Shown piece by piece: positions 50,969 to 62,306 of a stretch of 64,000 bases of DNA; position 1 is the first letter of the stretch; each line of letters begins with the position of its first letter. The DNA comes from Xiphydria camelus (Eukaryota > Arthropoda > Insecta > Hymenoptera > Xiphydriidae), in assembly GCA_963678675.1 (NCBI GenBank), contig OY783197.1:8056647-8120646 (forward strand), in the 5' to 3' direction. A program made the translations under genes and the position numbers. Under the pieces are notes generated by a model. The model did not search any database. It had not been told where the DNA came from and saw only the letters and a list, made by a program, of their open reading frames with translations.

Positions 50969-51590
50969 GGCTCATCACAGAGACGCTCATCGCTCTTCAT
51001 CCGCTTCGGGTGGGTCGCCTTGGGCTAGCGCGCGCGCTCGCCCCAAGCGCATCATCGTCCTCAGTCGGAGACAGCCTGGCGGTCGTGGCACTCGGTCGAC
51101 ATCATCACCCTCATCGATCATCAGCATACACAACAGGCCCTTCGCAGGGCTTCCTCTACAACTCTGGTTCGCATTGGCCGACGCTCCAAATCGGTTCGTC
51201 ACATCCTACTTCTCTAACCCGCCTTAGTCGGCACTTTTAACGGTTCACTCCAGAACCAGTAAACCCATCCAAGTGCTAAGCAATCACTCCTGCAAAGCCA
51301 CGGATATATTCCAGAGACCCCGTGCTCTCATCCTTACTCTGACATACCTAGCTTCGCATTCGCGTAGAGCGGCCTCATGTAATTGAGGTCCCCAGGTATT
51401 TCTTCCTTATTCAGGTGTAGAACCCTCGGGTTGATAACCAAGCGAGGAGGTGGTTTAGTCGGTTAGTGCTTGCCTTAGCGAATCCGATACTACCGTACTT
51501 CCATCTTGGGTGTCTCAATTGAGAAGATTCCCTATCTCGGGAATCTCTCATTTGAGGAGATTCCCCTCCTCGCTATACAAAATAAAAAAA
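50969..51590 (+). mobile_element. second, shorter non-LTR copy at the same target
   Basis: Between the second and third copies of AGCGTAGGAGTCA (50956-50968, 51591-51603), ending in an A-rich tail. Its 3' UTR is related to that of the 48454 element (both have GGTTTAGTCGG, then ATCCGAYACTACC and AGATTCCCCTCCTCG), but the body differs. Confidence 0.75.
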
Positions 51591-51603
51591 AGCGTAGGAG
51601 TCA

Positions 51604-52750
51604 TTCGGCGTTAAGGGAGACACCCAGCTAGACCTCCCTCAGTCCTTATCAGGACTCCTCCAGGAATAGACGATTTAGTTCGCATTTGGTTTTTGACGTG
51701 AAACTTCTTTGTGCTGAGGGTACTAAAATCGCGCGTGCCGACACGAGAGACCGTAACGAAATCCACACACTCCAGCGCTTCCGACCGTGCCTCACTCATA
51801 CAGCGCTCTCGACATTGCCCCAATACACCGCTCTCAACTCTGCCCCATTCCACCGCTATCGACCCTGCCCCATTCCACCGCTCTCTACCGTACCTATCGC
51901 CTCTGCCAGGCAAGCCACATGTATCGATTTTGCGACGCTGGAGCGCCAGGCCGCCGTGCGACTATCACTCACGCGGCGAGGCTCACTATTATCGCAACCT
52001 AAGTAAAACGCACTAATCTAGATATCATCTGTACATCGGTCGCAACAGCGAGGCAAGCGGTATATTTTGGTGAATGGGGGTTACGAATGCGTTCGCAGTC
52101 CCACACGTTTCCCTCAAAACTACCTCTCAGTGTATCTAATTGTAAACCACGGCTACATCACGGAATTACTGTATCTCTTTGAATCCAATATAATCACCAG
52201 TAATATTGTGAGTGCAGTGTTAAATCATTTCAACTAACCGATACGGTTTAAATCCACCACTCTACGTTTTCGATCACTAGTCGTATCACGCAGTAGTGCC
52301 TTCGGGATTTACGACCTCAAGGAGATCTACTCTTGATCGCACATGTTATAGTTATTAACTTGAAACTGAAGAAAAATGACGCAAAAATCAATTGCTGTTT
52401 AGACTGTACAGAGGGGGTCTGGTTTGTGTTGCTCGAAAGGGTTTCTTCGGCGATGAAAGCTATTGTTCGTATTATGAGGCGACACAGTGTCGCACCTCCA
52501 TTAAGAGGACTGTTGAGTCTCACTATAAATGTAGCGTTTAGGACCCTCTTTTGGGCGTATCCGTAAGATGATATAAGAAGCCAGACTAGAGGGCGCAGAG
52601 TTACTTGTGAGTTGTTTGTATTTCTTTCGTACATTTTCAGTTTTCCGGATTTTACCGCGTCGAATGGCCGGCTATACGGAGCTCGTGTAGTCTGCGATCG
52701 GAGTCGTGACATTTCTCGAGTAACCACCATGCATTACTGTACATTCTTTC
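51604..52750. other. continuation of promoter-proximal region, no gene recognised
   Basis: GC-richer at first, with a short tandem repeat of about 26 bp (CCCCATTCCACCGCT-type) at 51811-51895. Open frames here are low-complexity. This would be the transcribed region of the 48285 promoter before the retrotransposons arrived. Confidence 0.4.
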
Positions 52751-52751
52751 A

Positions 52752-52798
52752 TGTGTGTGTGTGTATGCGTGTGTGTGTGCGTGTGTATATGTGTTTGT
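52752..52798. repeat. (TG)n microsatellite
   Basis: TG dinucleotides with occasional CG/AT interruptions. Confidence 0.9.
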
Positions 52799-52878
52799 AT
52801 TAATTTATAATTATTGTTGCAAAAAAACAACAGAACGATCAAAAGAGTACAGTGACAGGCAACGTGTAAAGAAAACAA

Positions 52879-53121
52879 TGACAAAGACACTAACTAAAAC
52901 TGATTCAGAACGAAGTAGAAAATGGAGAGAGAGAATTAAATTAACACAATCAAATATTGCTATATCTGCTAATGCAGATCAACACCAGTCCCAAACCCTG
53001 GAGAATGTAACAGATTTTCAAGTTCCTGGAGGATCCAATATCAGTGAAAATACATCCAGTGAATATTATTTTCCTTACACTACATTTTGTGCCCATAAAA
53101 AATTCATATTGAATTCAACAA
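52879..53121 (+). CDS. short basic open frame, possibly a transposon N-terminal fragment
   Basis: MTKTLTKTDSERSRKWRERI followed by KLTQSNIAISANADQ. The DSERSRKWRERI phrase resembles the basic start of several transposon proteins, including Helitron helicases, but no further domain follows. The frame runs into the palindrome at 53122. Unrecognised; low confidence that it is expressed. Confidence 0.25.
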
Positions 53122-53345
53122 AAAACACAAAACGTGTGGCCGCCACACGCGGAAGAAGTGAAACTTCGATATCAGTTTCTCTGAATTTGATTCCGGTGGT
53201 ATTAGTTTCAATTGGCTCTACGAGGAAGCATTGTAAAAGACTTGTATAGAGCCAATTGAAACTAATACCACCGGGATCAAATTCAGAGAAACTGATATCG
53301 AAGTTTCATTTCTTCCGCGTGTGGCGGCCACACGTTTTGTGTTTT
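53122..53345. mobile_element. near-perfect palindromic MITE (224 bp)
   Basis: AAAACACAAAACGTGTGGCC at 53122 to its inverse ending at 53345, arms of about 97 bp with very few mismatches and a ~25-base loop. Non-coding. Confidence 0.8.
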
Positions 53346-53359
53346 GTTCTCTCCCCTCG

Positions 53360-53520
53360 ACCCTTCCTTGACCGCGGCGCCTTCGCGCCTTCCATCGCCT
53401 CCTTCCGCGGCGTTCTCATGCCTTTCTCCGTTTCCTACCGCGACGTTTTCACGCCTTCCTCGACCGCGGCGCCTTCGCGCCTTCCACCGCCTCCTTCCGC
53501 GGCGTTTCCACGCCTATATG
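53360..53520. repeat. GC-rich tandem repeat, ~95-bp unit
   Basis: GACCGCGGCGCCTTCGCGCC at about 53372 recurs at about 53464, each followed by TTCCRYCGCCTCCTTCCGCG. Confidence 0.7.
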
Positions 53521-54426
53521 CCTTCTTTCTTTTCCCTTTGCGCATCACGACCTATGACGCGGGGTCCCGAGCTGGGGCACGCACCTCTTGGTGCACCAGC
53601 AGGCAGCGGTCGCCCGGAAATTGGCTGCCGGGCAAACCCCGTGGGCCCTTGGTGGACACGGAGGAACGGCCGTAGGGTCGGACCGGGTTATCACCGAGTC
53701 GTTTCAACCCGGGGACTGGGGGTATTTCACCGGCGCAGCGTTGCCGCCCCCCGACCGCGCGGGACAGATTCCCGACTCGGCGGAGTTGCCAAGTCCTCTC
53801 CGAGCTAGACCAGCGACAGACGCTCCGATCCTGACTCCCCGGAAGCCGCTGACTCCCGGGAAGGGAGTTGAAGAGCTCTTCGCCCGCCGAGCAGAGTCAG
53901 GCACCCCGCACATCATTCGGAGACTCCTCCTTTGAGTGCTTCCTTTTCTTCCCCGAGGCGCGTGTCACTTTGATATCCTAAAGAAAACCCGTTTTGAGCC
54001 TCTTTTAGCTTATGCTAAAACTGAAGGCCTCTACTGAAACTAAATAACCTAATTAAAGCCCTATTTGAGCCTTGAGGTCTTCAAGCTACGTATAATAGAG
54101 TCAAAGCCAGATGTCATAAAAACCCGCGGCGTGGCGTGCGCATCGCCTCAGCTATCTACTGGAGAAGCGTACTTAAAGCAGTAGCCCTGAGATTGAGGTT
54201 AGCGTTAGTGGCATCTGTCCGTGATCAATTTGGTTCATGTGTGATTTTTTGGTAAAGAATTCCGTGTAAACGTTTTTTTAGAGTACGTTGAGTGTAAACG
54301 TGAGTCATTTTTGTCTAGCTTCACTTTCTATTCTTAAATGCGTTCCGAAACATTTCAAAAAATTCATCCGTTTTCTAGGATCCCTCTAGAAAGAAACCAC
54401 AATAGCAGCAAACAGGATCGAATTGT
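53521..54426. other. GC-rich then AT-rich segment, unassigned
   Basis: 53,530-53,940 is distinctly GC-rich and open in several frames (longest 53588-53935, Pro/Arg-rich). It may be part of a non-LTR ORF1 or a GC-rich transposon, but I see no diagnostic motif. 53,950-54,426 holds nothing I recognise. Confidence 0.35.
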
Positions 54427-54430
54427 TTAA

Positions 54431-55182
54431 GGTAGTACTATCACGATATCGATTCATCTACGGAAATTCTTAAATTTTTTTCAGACGTAGATCTCGACAA
54501 AAAATAAAACATTTTTGTTAGTGAATAAAAACGATCGACCGTCGGAAAATAAAGATATTAAATTTTAAAGATGTGCATTTCTCCCATTTAACCTTATGTC
54601 TAAATGGGCATGCTTTGAAGTATTTTTCACATTTTGAAGCTAAAACATCCACCGATTTGTTAAAAAAAATTCACACACATAGTTCTATATTCATAGAAAC
54701 ATATATTTAAAAATAAGCAAGATCCACCGTTTAGTTATTGAGTAAACAAATAAAATGTAATGACGCTATCAATCACGTAGGAGGGGGAAAATTGAGTGGA
54801 GAGAATGTGGCAACAGCACGTGACGTATTCAGTAGCAACGGTAGCAACACATAACCAAACACAACAATCTTGTCACTATAGTGATGAAGCGGTGTCACCA
54901 CGTTTTCGATGCGGACCTTACGATACTAGTGTGCGTGTATCCGTATATACGAAACGGAATGTATTGAGACAGGGCTGTACGAATCTGTACGGTGTGGTGC
55001 ATGAAGAAAATATGAAATATTTTTTGCTACAAAATTTATCTGTTTTTGTTCCGCAAAGGGTTCCGAAAAACATTCAAACGAAGCTTCAAAATGAGCAAAT
55101 TTTACTTTTTCCTGTCGAAATGAACATTTTCTTATACCCCCCCGGTGCCCCATTAGGTGGTGATCCGAGCGATAGTACTACC
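54431..55182. mobile_element. piggyBac-type element (752 bp)
   Basis: TTAA at 54427-54430 and 55183-55186; TIRs GGTAGTACTATC and GATAGTACTACC. An internal 132-codon frame (54796-55194) overruns the terminus and resembles no transposase, so the element is treated as non-autonomous. Confidence 0.7.
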
Positions 55183-55186
55183 TTAA

Positions 55187-55840
55187 ATATATAATCATAA
55201 CGAATTTGTGTACTGCATCACGCAAATGGTTAAAAATCGCGTGGACATGAATGACCCACGTTTACATGGAATGGGGTAAAACATTCGGGGCAAGATCTTT
55301 GGAATAAGGACCTACGAGCAGGAAATAAGTATTATCCAGCTTCCTGCATAGAAGGGTAAGTATTAATAGCTAATTTAATGAAATTATTTACAAGAGGCAG
55401 ATAGATGAATAAGTTTCTGTATTATCTTATATGCTTGTCTTTCATAGAGTTGCAAATCCAGCGTTATCGATGCAGTCAGGATAGAAAAATTGCCTGGAGG
55501 AGGTACGCGAGGTTCATGAAGACCAGATATTCCATCGACTCGGAGGCGAAGTAATGTAGAAAGGAGACTGCAGGCATTGGTCAGCCTGACAGCTCGGCTA
55601 TCGAGTAAGTAACTTCCCTAAGATTAACAGTAGGCAGCGAAAAAAAGAATTAATATCTTATAAGGAGTATTATATCGCGAATTCGTATTTCAGATCAGAG
55701 GAAGGAGCATAAGATCTGGTTCCCCACAGGCTACGTCGTAGGACCATGCAGAGCAATCCAGTCGTCAGTGAAGATTTGGTTCCACATCTCCCGAAGACTC
55801 TTCGACAGCGATATCTGATTCCATTTGAGAGGAATATGCA
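55187..55840 (+). other. possible spliced non-coding transcript
   Basis: No open frame of note, but consensus splice sites line up on +: donor AAGG|GTAAGTATT at 55355, acceptor TCTTTCATAG before 55448, donor TCGA|GTAAGT at 55604, acceptor TATTTCAG before 55694. Introns would be about 92 and 89 bp. Inference only. Confidence 0.25.
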
Positions 55841-55859
55841 TGTTTTCTCCAGTGTCATT

Positions 55860-56945
55860 AACCAATTTAGTCTGAAACCTCATAGATTACTACATAATCG
55901 AAATTGAATAAGTCACCCGTCAAATTGACAGGGTTCCCTAATTTAGTCTAAAATCTCATAGATTCTTAAGATAATATTACTTTAGTCTAAAATCTCATAG
56001 ATTCTTAAGATAATATTACTTCTGTTGCCTGTAGTTTATTAATTTAACTTAACTTTTATTAGGTAATAATCAGGCCGAAAAACAACAGAAATCATTCCAC
56101 GTCTGACGTCACGAACCCTCTTCAGAGACGTAATGAAGGATTCGTTCGACGAGGAATCGAAACGTTAGACGTGCAGTGATTTCTGTAGTTTTTTGGCCTG
56201 ATTATTACCTAATAAAAAGTTAAATCAATATTAAACTACAGGCAACAGAAGTAATATTATCTTAAGAATCTATAAGATTTTATACTAAATTGGGGTGGAA
56301 TACTTTTCCGTAGATTACATTTCGCTGTACAAGAAAGGTATAGGTATTCAATTTCGATTATCTAATAATCTATGAGGTTAATTTAACTTAACTTTTATTA
56401 GGTAATAATCAGGCCAAAACACAACAAAAATCACTGCACGTCTGACGTCTCGGTTAATCTTCGAACGAATCCTTCATTGCGTCTCTGAAGAGGGTTCGAA
56501 GAGAAACCGAAACGTCAGCCGTGCAGTGATTTTTGTTTTGTTTTTTGGCCTGATTATTACCTAATAAAAGTTAAGTTAAATTAATATTAAACTACAGGCA
56601 ACAGAAGTAATATTATCTTAAGAATCTATGAGATTTTAGACTAAATTGGTGGAATACTTTTCCGTACATTACATTTCGCTGTACAAGAAAGGTATAGGTA
56701 TTCAATTTCGATTATCTAATAATCTATGAGGTTCATTTAACTTAACTTTTATTAGGTAATAATCAGGCCAAAAAACAACGAAAATCACTGCACGTCTGAC
56801 GTTTCTGTTTCTCTTCGAACCCTCTTCAGAGACGCAATGAAGGATTCGTTCGAAGAGGAACCGAAACGTCAGACGTGCAGTGATTTTTGTTGTTTTTTAG
56901 CCTGATTATTACCTAATAAAAGTTAAGTTAAATTAACCTCATAGA
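55860..56945. repeat. three-unit tandem array, each unit with a palindromic MITE
   Basis: Palindromes 56045-56224, 56390-56582 and 56736-56935 (ends CTTTTATTAGGTAATAATC and inverse, loop with ACGTCTGACGT) repeat with a period of about 346 bp. The spacer (ACTACAGGCAACAGAAGTAA ... TCTATGAGGT) repeats with them; a partial spacer lies inverted at 55,860-56,040. Confidence 0.8.
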
Positions 56946-57812
56946 TTATGAGATAATCGAAATTGAATAAGTCACCCGTCAAATTGACGGGGTTCCGTAA
57001 ACCTAGTGATAGTCAAGTAGAAACAAAAAAATTTTAATTGTCTTATAATTAGTATTATACATTATTTGTATAATACTAATACTGTTATGTATTGTAACAC
57101 AATCTCAATTATTAATAAAATATAAAAATTTAATTCTAACCTCAAATGTTCGTCATTACCGACAACACAACCAATTTCGACTCGAGATAGGATGTGGAGG
57201 TCTATCAGGGGTTACTGGCACCTCCTACATGGAGCCTAAAAGTGGCACAAATGGAAGTAACTACCATCTTCAGGCTTATTGTAGGACGTGAATTGCAATG
57301 TTAATTTCGCCTACTTTAAATCTTCAACTCCTATAAAGTCATAGGACTTTGAGGCTCTTAATAGACTTTATTTTTCGACTCGGGATTCGTTGTTTCAGAC
57401 GATTTTTCTTGACTTCGTAAGTTAGCATGCCGCACTGACAATGGTATCTGAAATATCTGTGCAATTCTGTTAACCAATCTTTATTTTCAGACGCTGTCAA
57501 GAATTTTTACAAAACCCTACAGATGCCTAACATAAAACTTCATAATAACAGTGCTTGATGGACGTTGACTTTCGTCGTTTCGTAAGTTCATATATCGTAT
57601 TCAGTGAAATCTGGGGTCTCTAATTTCTTTAATACCTGCACAAAAGCCCGTGCCTGTTGCGTCGGAAAAAAAAATATTCTTCCAAGCCGCTGGGCTCGAG
57701 CGAAAATTCTATACAGACAGTTCAACCAAGGCATATATTTTACAGGTATCGTGGAGCGCGAATCTATGTCGGAGAATTTGATTACAAATTTTTTTCCGCT
57801 CGAATATATATT
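56946..57812. other. non-coding, nothing recognised
   Basis: AT-rich; no gene, TIR or array that I can support. Confidence 0.45.
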
Positions 57813-57816
57813 TTAA

Positions 57817-58218
57817 CCCTTCACACCACTCGCTATAAGAGCGCGGCGCCACCGTTTTTAGATTTTAAGTGATTTCGTATATTTTTTACTATTAGAAAAA
57901 TTCGAAAAAAAAATATAAATGCTTCCTTTAAACATTTCTGAAACGGCCATGGCTATAATTTTTCAAAAAATACACTTGCGCAACTAAAACAAAATGATAA
58001 TTATCCGAGCGAACGGAAAAGAGGCGCCGAGCCGCCCAGTGCGAGTAGCTCTCCGACAAACGCTCGAGATATAGTGTTGCTACGACGCACTTACATTCGT
58101 CCTACTCGCGCGCATCACTAAACGTCAATGTGGCAACAGCGTGCTCCGTTTAGCACGGCGGCTCAGCGCTCGCCGTATGAGCAGCTAAGGTCGTAGGTTT
58201 CTAGCCAGTAGTGAAGGG
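57817..58218. mobile_element. piggyBac-type MITE (402 bp)
   Basis: TTAA at 57813-57816 and 58219-58222; TIRs CCCTTCAC and GTGAAGGG. The right half is GC-rich. Non-coding. Confidence 0.8.
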
Positions 58219-58465
58219 TTAAGCAGATATTCCTTCTAGCAGTATGTAACAATTGACTCAGTCACAGTTGAAACAAATCGCTCACATGTTGCAAAAATGC
58301 AGCCAGAAAACAGCTATGCCCAACGAAAGGATAATGTACAGGTAATAAGAGGGCGCAAGAGTCAACAATATCGTCATTTAAAATCACTTTTTTATCGTAA
58401 AAGTAATGCATCTTACACATACATATAAGACTGTTTTAGACGTTTCGATGAAATTTCAACCTTAA

Positions 58466-59101
58466 CCTTTAAGTAGTGACGTGGTTTTTCTATAACGTTA
58501 CTGATGACGTGAGGTCTGGCAGGCCACTACCATATCTGGACCATTATACAGAAATTAAAGATCACAGCCTACCCTAATGTTTATTTACTTTTAAAGCACA
58601 TTTGAAAATTAATTAAAATAACTTCGTACTCTAAGTGTTATTTTTAATTAGAAATAAGCAATTTTCTGCTTCCGATCCTCACGAGTCTTCATGTACCAGC
58701 CAATCTTCAAATTCAATTATAAAATTAGCATTCGCGTAACTGATATAGCTTGCCTTCAGTATTTAGCACAATATTTCGCTCTTCCGACTTCCTGTGCTTC
58801 TTTTTAAGTGGCCTAGAATCGTTTAGTTTTGCACTTAGTTGATGTAAAAATCCGAAATAATAAAAAATTCTAAAAAGTAACGTAAGTAGCGACATAGGGT
58901 CTGAGAAACCGCTACAGAAATTTACATCGATTTTACTTACTGAATTGACTCTAGCCAACGCGAATATCCCTCTATGGCATTAGCGCAACTAAACTCGAAG
59001 CTGCTCAGATGCACAAACATGGGACGCGTGAAGAGAAGGGGGTAAAATGACGTTTCGTTTGGGCCGCTCGGCCTATAAGACCGCACGTCACCAGTTAAAG
59101 G
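58466..59101. mobile_element. piggyBac-type MITE (636 bp)
   Basis: TTAA at 58462-58465 and 59102-59105; TIRs CCTTTAAGTAGTGACGTG and its inverse with two mismatches. A minus-strand open frame inside (58725-58958) is not a gene. Confidence 0.78.
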
Positions 59102-59301
59102 TTAATTCATTTGCTTGTTTCCTCCCGTATTAGGGTTGTGTTTCCCGAAGAATTGGACCTAAGGATTAGAAGTCCCAGAAATCTGGTTAAAGGCCGCGAA
59201 GGGAAACGAGATAGGCCTAAGGAGAATGCTTCGAGGCCTTCAATTATTTCGAACAAATTGCAAATACCGAGGAGGAGCAGAAAAAGCTCAAAATAATCTA
59301 C

Positions 59302-59533
59302 GTACACCTAGCGTCAATGATTCTGATCGACCCGCTTTGGGTGACGATACTTCAATCAAGAAGACCGTAGCTAAAAATTCAAGTGAAACTTAGTGTTTTG
59401 CCACGAAGGATAAATTTGGTTGGTGCTTCATGGCGAAACAAGAAGATCCGCTCGTACCATTCAACCATGGTTGACTCAATTGAAGTACCGTCACCCAAAG
59501 CGGGTCGATCAGAATCATTGACGCTAGGTGTAC
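59302..59533. repeat. fold-back with ~46-bp arms
   Basis: GTACACCTAGCGTCAATGAT at 59302 and its inverse ending at 59533 match over about 46 bp (through GACCCGCTTTGGGTGACG). Confidence 0.75.
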
Positions 59534-59839
59534 AATATCTCTCGAATGAGCAGACCGTAGGGTGCAATGAAATCATTTTCTGAAACAAGAATACAAGTCA
59601 AATTTCCATTTTCACTTTCAGGACGAGCGGAAAAATGTGATGGCACGTACACGCTCTGAGAGATTGTCGCAGCTACCGAAACACATGGTGTGCGACTACA
59701 AGCACCTACATCACTCAGACTTCACCCTAATAAACAAGATTACATAAATAAGCTTTGAAAAATGGTGAAAACGTGTGATTGTAAATATGTTTCAAAGCGA
59801 CATAATTTGTTGGTTGAGAATATCCGGGAGCACAACGTA

Positions 59840-60650
59840 CGAGGGCTGCTCAAAAAATAATGATAAAAACGCTTTACAGAAAAAAATATTTATTCAGTCT
59901 TCTAAATCTACATGCTCTTTTTCAAAGTAACTCCCCTCCGTTCTAATACACTTTTCCCACCGTTCCTGTCACTTTTTAAACACGAACGCCAGACCATCTT
60001 TCGCGAGCTCCTTGCAGCGCGCCTCTACAGCTTTGATCACCTAGCGATTGGCCTTGAATTTCCGTCCCCTGAGTGGAAGCTTGATTTCGGGGAACAGCTA
60101 GAAGTCGCAAGGCGCTAAGTCTGGACTGAACGGTGGGTGGGGTACAGTTGCGATGCCGCGAGCGTTCAGGAAACCATCCACTATAGTTTGAGCGACGTGG
60201 GGCCGCGCGTTGTCATGATGCAGTAAAATAAAAAATTCGCTGCCAACTGAAATGTCTAGATATGCAGCGAGCTCCCTAACGGTAATTCATTGTTCGTAGC
60301 AGACGATAACGGCAGCTATATTCTTTAAAAACCTCGGTGCGAGACGTTGAAGAACGTCCCTCGCGCGGCTCGTCGGCGATGCTCTCTACCCTCCTCGAGC
60401 GCTTTATACCACTTGTAGAAGGTCATCTGGTTTATAACATCTTCACCATACACCGTAGTTAACCTTTAGAGGACGGGGATTTTTTTTAAATAGTTTGTGT
60501 TCACAGGGTGGTCCCTAAAGGGACCACCCCCGTTCTCTAATGGTTAATAATTCATACGCGTCTTTTCGGTTCTTCCCGAGTTTCACTAAAAATTTCACGT
60601 TACAACGTTACTCTAACTTATTATCCATGCTGGACATGGTAGACGAATAC
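59840..60650 (-). mobile_element. mariner element remnant
   Basis: TA-flanked left end CGAGGGCTGCTCAAAAAATA. On minus the transposase reads from an N-terminal region (LVKLGKNRKDAYELL, then FYKWYKALEEGRES) through a second block with HDNARPH and SPDLAPCDF, the mariner third catalytic region, to the end. Several frameshifts and stops, a likely internal deletion, and a MITE at 60463-60543. Confidence 0.75.
60463..60543. mobile_element. 81-bp TTAA-flanked micro-MITE
   Basis: TTAA at 60459-60462 and 60544-60547; TIRs CCTTTAGAGGACGGGG and CCCCGTTCTCTAATGG. It holds an inner palindrome GTGGTCCCTAAAGGGACCAC. It splits the mariner transposase frame; removing it with one TTAA restores the frame (AYELL then TTVYG). 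Confidence 0.8.
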
Positions 60651-60974
60651 ATTTCTAACACGCGTTACGCGAATCGTCACATACGTCCACTCACTACGCC
60701 GATCGACTTGAAACTGGCCGTTATAGATTGCTTAAAGAATTGGCTACACGATGATATGCAGCGTTACCACCCTTCGCAATATATTTCCCGTCAGAGAGTC
60801 ACTATTATCCAAGGTTTATAGAGAGACAAGGTTGCCTGGTAACTCTAGACCAATGAGACGTGAGCAGTAAAGCGCGGGGATGAAGTCAGCCTGGGTGCGC
60901 CACATTTGAATGTAGTATTGTGAAGCGCGTTAGCTCCTTTAAAGTTTCAAATGAAATAACAATTTGTGGTAATA
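60651..60974. other. unassigned, open on + for ~90 codons
   Basis: An open frame crossing 60540-60821 has plausible composition in its second half (MLDMVDEYI, KLAVIDCLKNWLHDDM), but its first half is antisense to the mariner. I cannot tie it to a gene. Confidence 0.3.
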
Positions 60975-61205
60975 CAGGGGTGGCCAAAAGTCAGGCAATG
61001 CTCTCAAAAATACGCATGCGTCACTTCTGTTCCATCTTCGTGTGTGTGGTTTGTTGTAAAACGAAGAGCGAGCGACAGTACAGCACAGAAGTGATAGTGA
61101 AGACGTATGTGCTTATTTGTGTTTCCATGGCAATAATGAAAGATGAAGAGGGAGCTGTTTTTTTCTTTCCGTGCAAATCGGTTACCTGACTTTTGGCCAC
61201 TCCTG
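60975..61205. mobile_element. Tc1/mariner-type MITE (231 bp)
   Basis: TA-flanked; TIRs CAGGGGTGGCCAAAAGTCAGG and CCTGACTTTTGGCCACTCCTG with one mismatch. Non-coding. Confidence 0.8.
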
Positions 61206-61377
61206 TACAATACCACTTTTATAAGACTAAGTTTAGAAAACTATTTAATCTAGGGAATGATACATTTCATTGCACACATAAACTGTTTAATTTATGTCAC
61301 TTTAAAATAAATAAATCAGTTAAACTTTTACATACATAACTTATTAAATAGCTTACATCAACTTGTTATATAAAATA

Positions 61378-62215
61378 CTAATAATTTAATACCTTTTTCA
61401 GTTTCTTAAATGATTTGTTTCCTTTCTGATCGTATAAGGGTGCCTTTCTCTTTTTTTTTGTTTTTCCTCGGGTTGTTTCACATTTAGATACTTTATTCTG
61501 ACAAATCGTCGGGTTATCTGCGTGAACCAGATAAGTAACATTTTGGTAGTTTAGCACATAACTGGTTTTCGCTGGTGAAATATATAGAAAAGCGGACTTA
61601 TTGTTAGCTATTTTAATGCCTTGCATCTTTGACCTTTTGACTTACAGAACACTTACCTGGTTTTCACGGAACATTTTTTCACCTTAACCGAAAAATGGAG
61701 TTATCTTGTTTTTGCAGTAATACGATGAAATATTCTTTGTTGACTGAAATGTTTTACCAGGTCTTTAGGGATGTCTTTTAATTTACTTGATATATAGTCG
61801 GCAGTTTTTTTAATGACTTCATTTTTCTCAGTGAAAGATTGTTTATGAAACTTTTGAAAATATTTGTCCATTCTAAATAGTTGTTGCTTCCATTCTTCAT
61901 CTTGTGCTTTTTTGCTAAAAATCCAGCAATATATATTTTCCGATGCTAGGGAGCTAATGCTGCTTGATGAAGCACTGCTTTGTGTATCGAAGTTATCATC
62001 GAGCCGCAGACTTTCAGCAGTCTCTTCATCTACCTATTTGTATCTTACCTGACTTTGCATGTTTTATGGATCTCGCTAATAAATATTCTTCATCCTCCAA
62101 TTCTGGCCAGTGTTGAACATTCGAGTGCGCTGTCACTAATCCAGGATTTTTTTCCTAGTAAAATCATCCTCATTCTAAATATTGTATTTAGAGGAGATGG
62201 ATGATCATTAAGCCC
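61378..62215 (-). pseudogene. unrecognised coding-like block
   Basis: On minus, about 62,035-61,710 is open for over 100 codons (DEETAESLRLDDNFDTQ, Ser-rich stretch, EEWKQQLFRMDKYFQKFH, KDIPKDLVKHFSQQRIF, then TAA). WPELEDEEYLLARSIKHAK precedes it in a shifted frame, and a Lys-rich 82-codon frame (61378-61626) follows. Composition and acidic/basic alternation look protein-like, reminiscent of MADF/BESS-type or transposon proteins, but no motif is decisive. Confidence 0.3.
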
Positions 62216-62306
62216 TCCGTGGGTTCTTATCTGAAAAAAAAAACAAACAAAAAATTAGGTTAACTGACTTGATTGAATGAGTGAAGATCTTCAAGAAAGA
62301 AATATG

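Noticed and set aside
48203..52354. TTATAGTTA at 48203 and 52346 as target duplications of one large element
   Set aside because: AT-rich 9-mer, no terminal repeats or TG/CA ends next to it; likely chance.
53344..53935. Overlapping 139-, 154- and 115-codon open frames
   Set aside because: GC-rich tandem repeats keep all frames open; no domain seen, so not called as genes.
58725..58958. GFSDP phrase on minus, resembling a C2A domain of unc-13-4
   Set aside because: It lies inside a TTAA-bounded MITE, lacks the rest of a C2 domain and has no supporting splice context.
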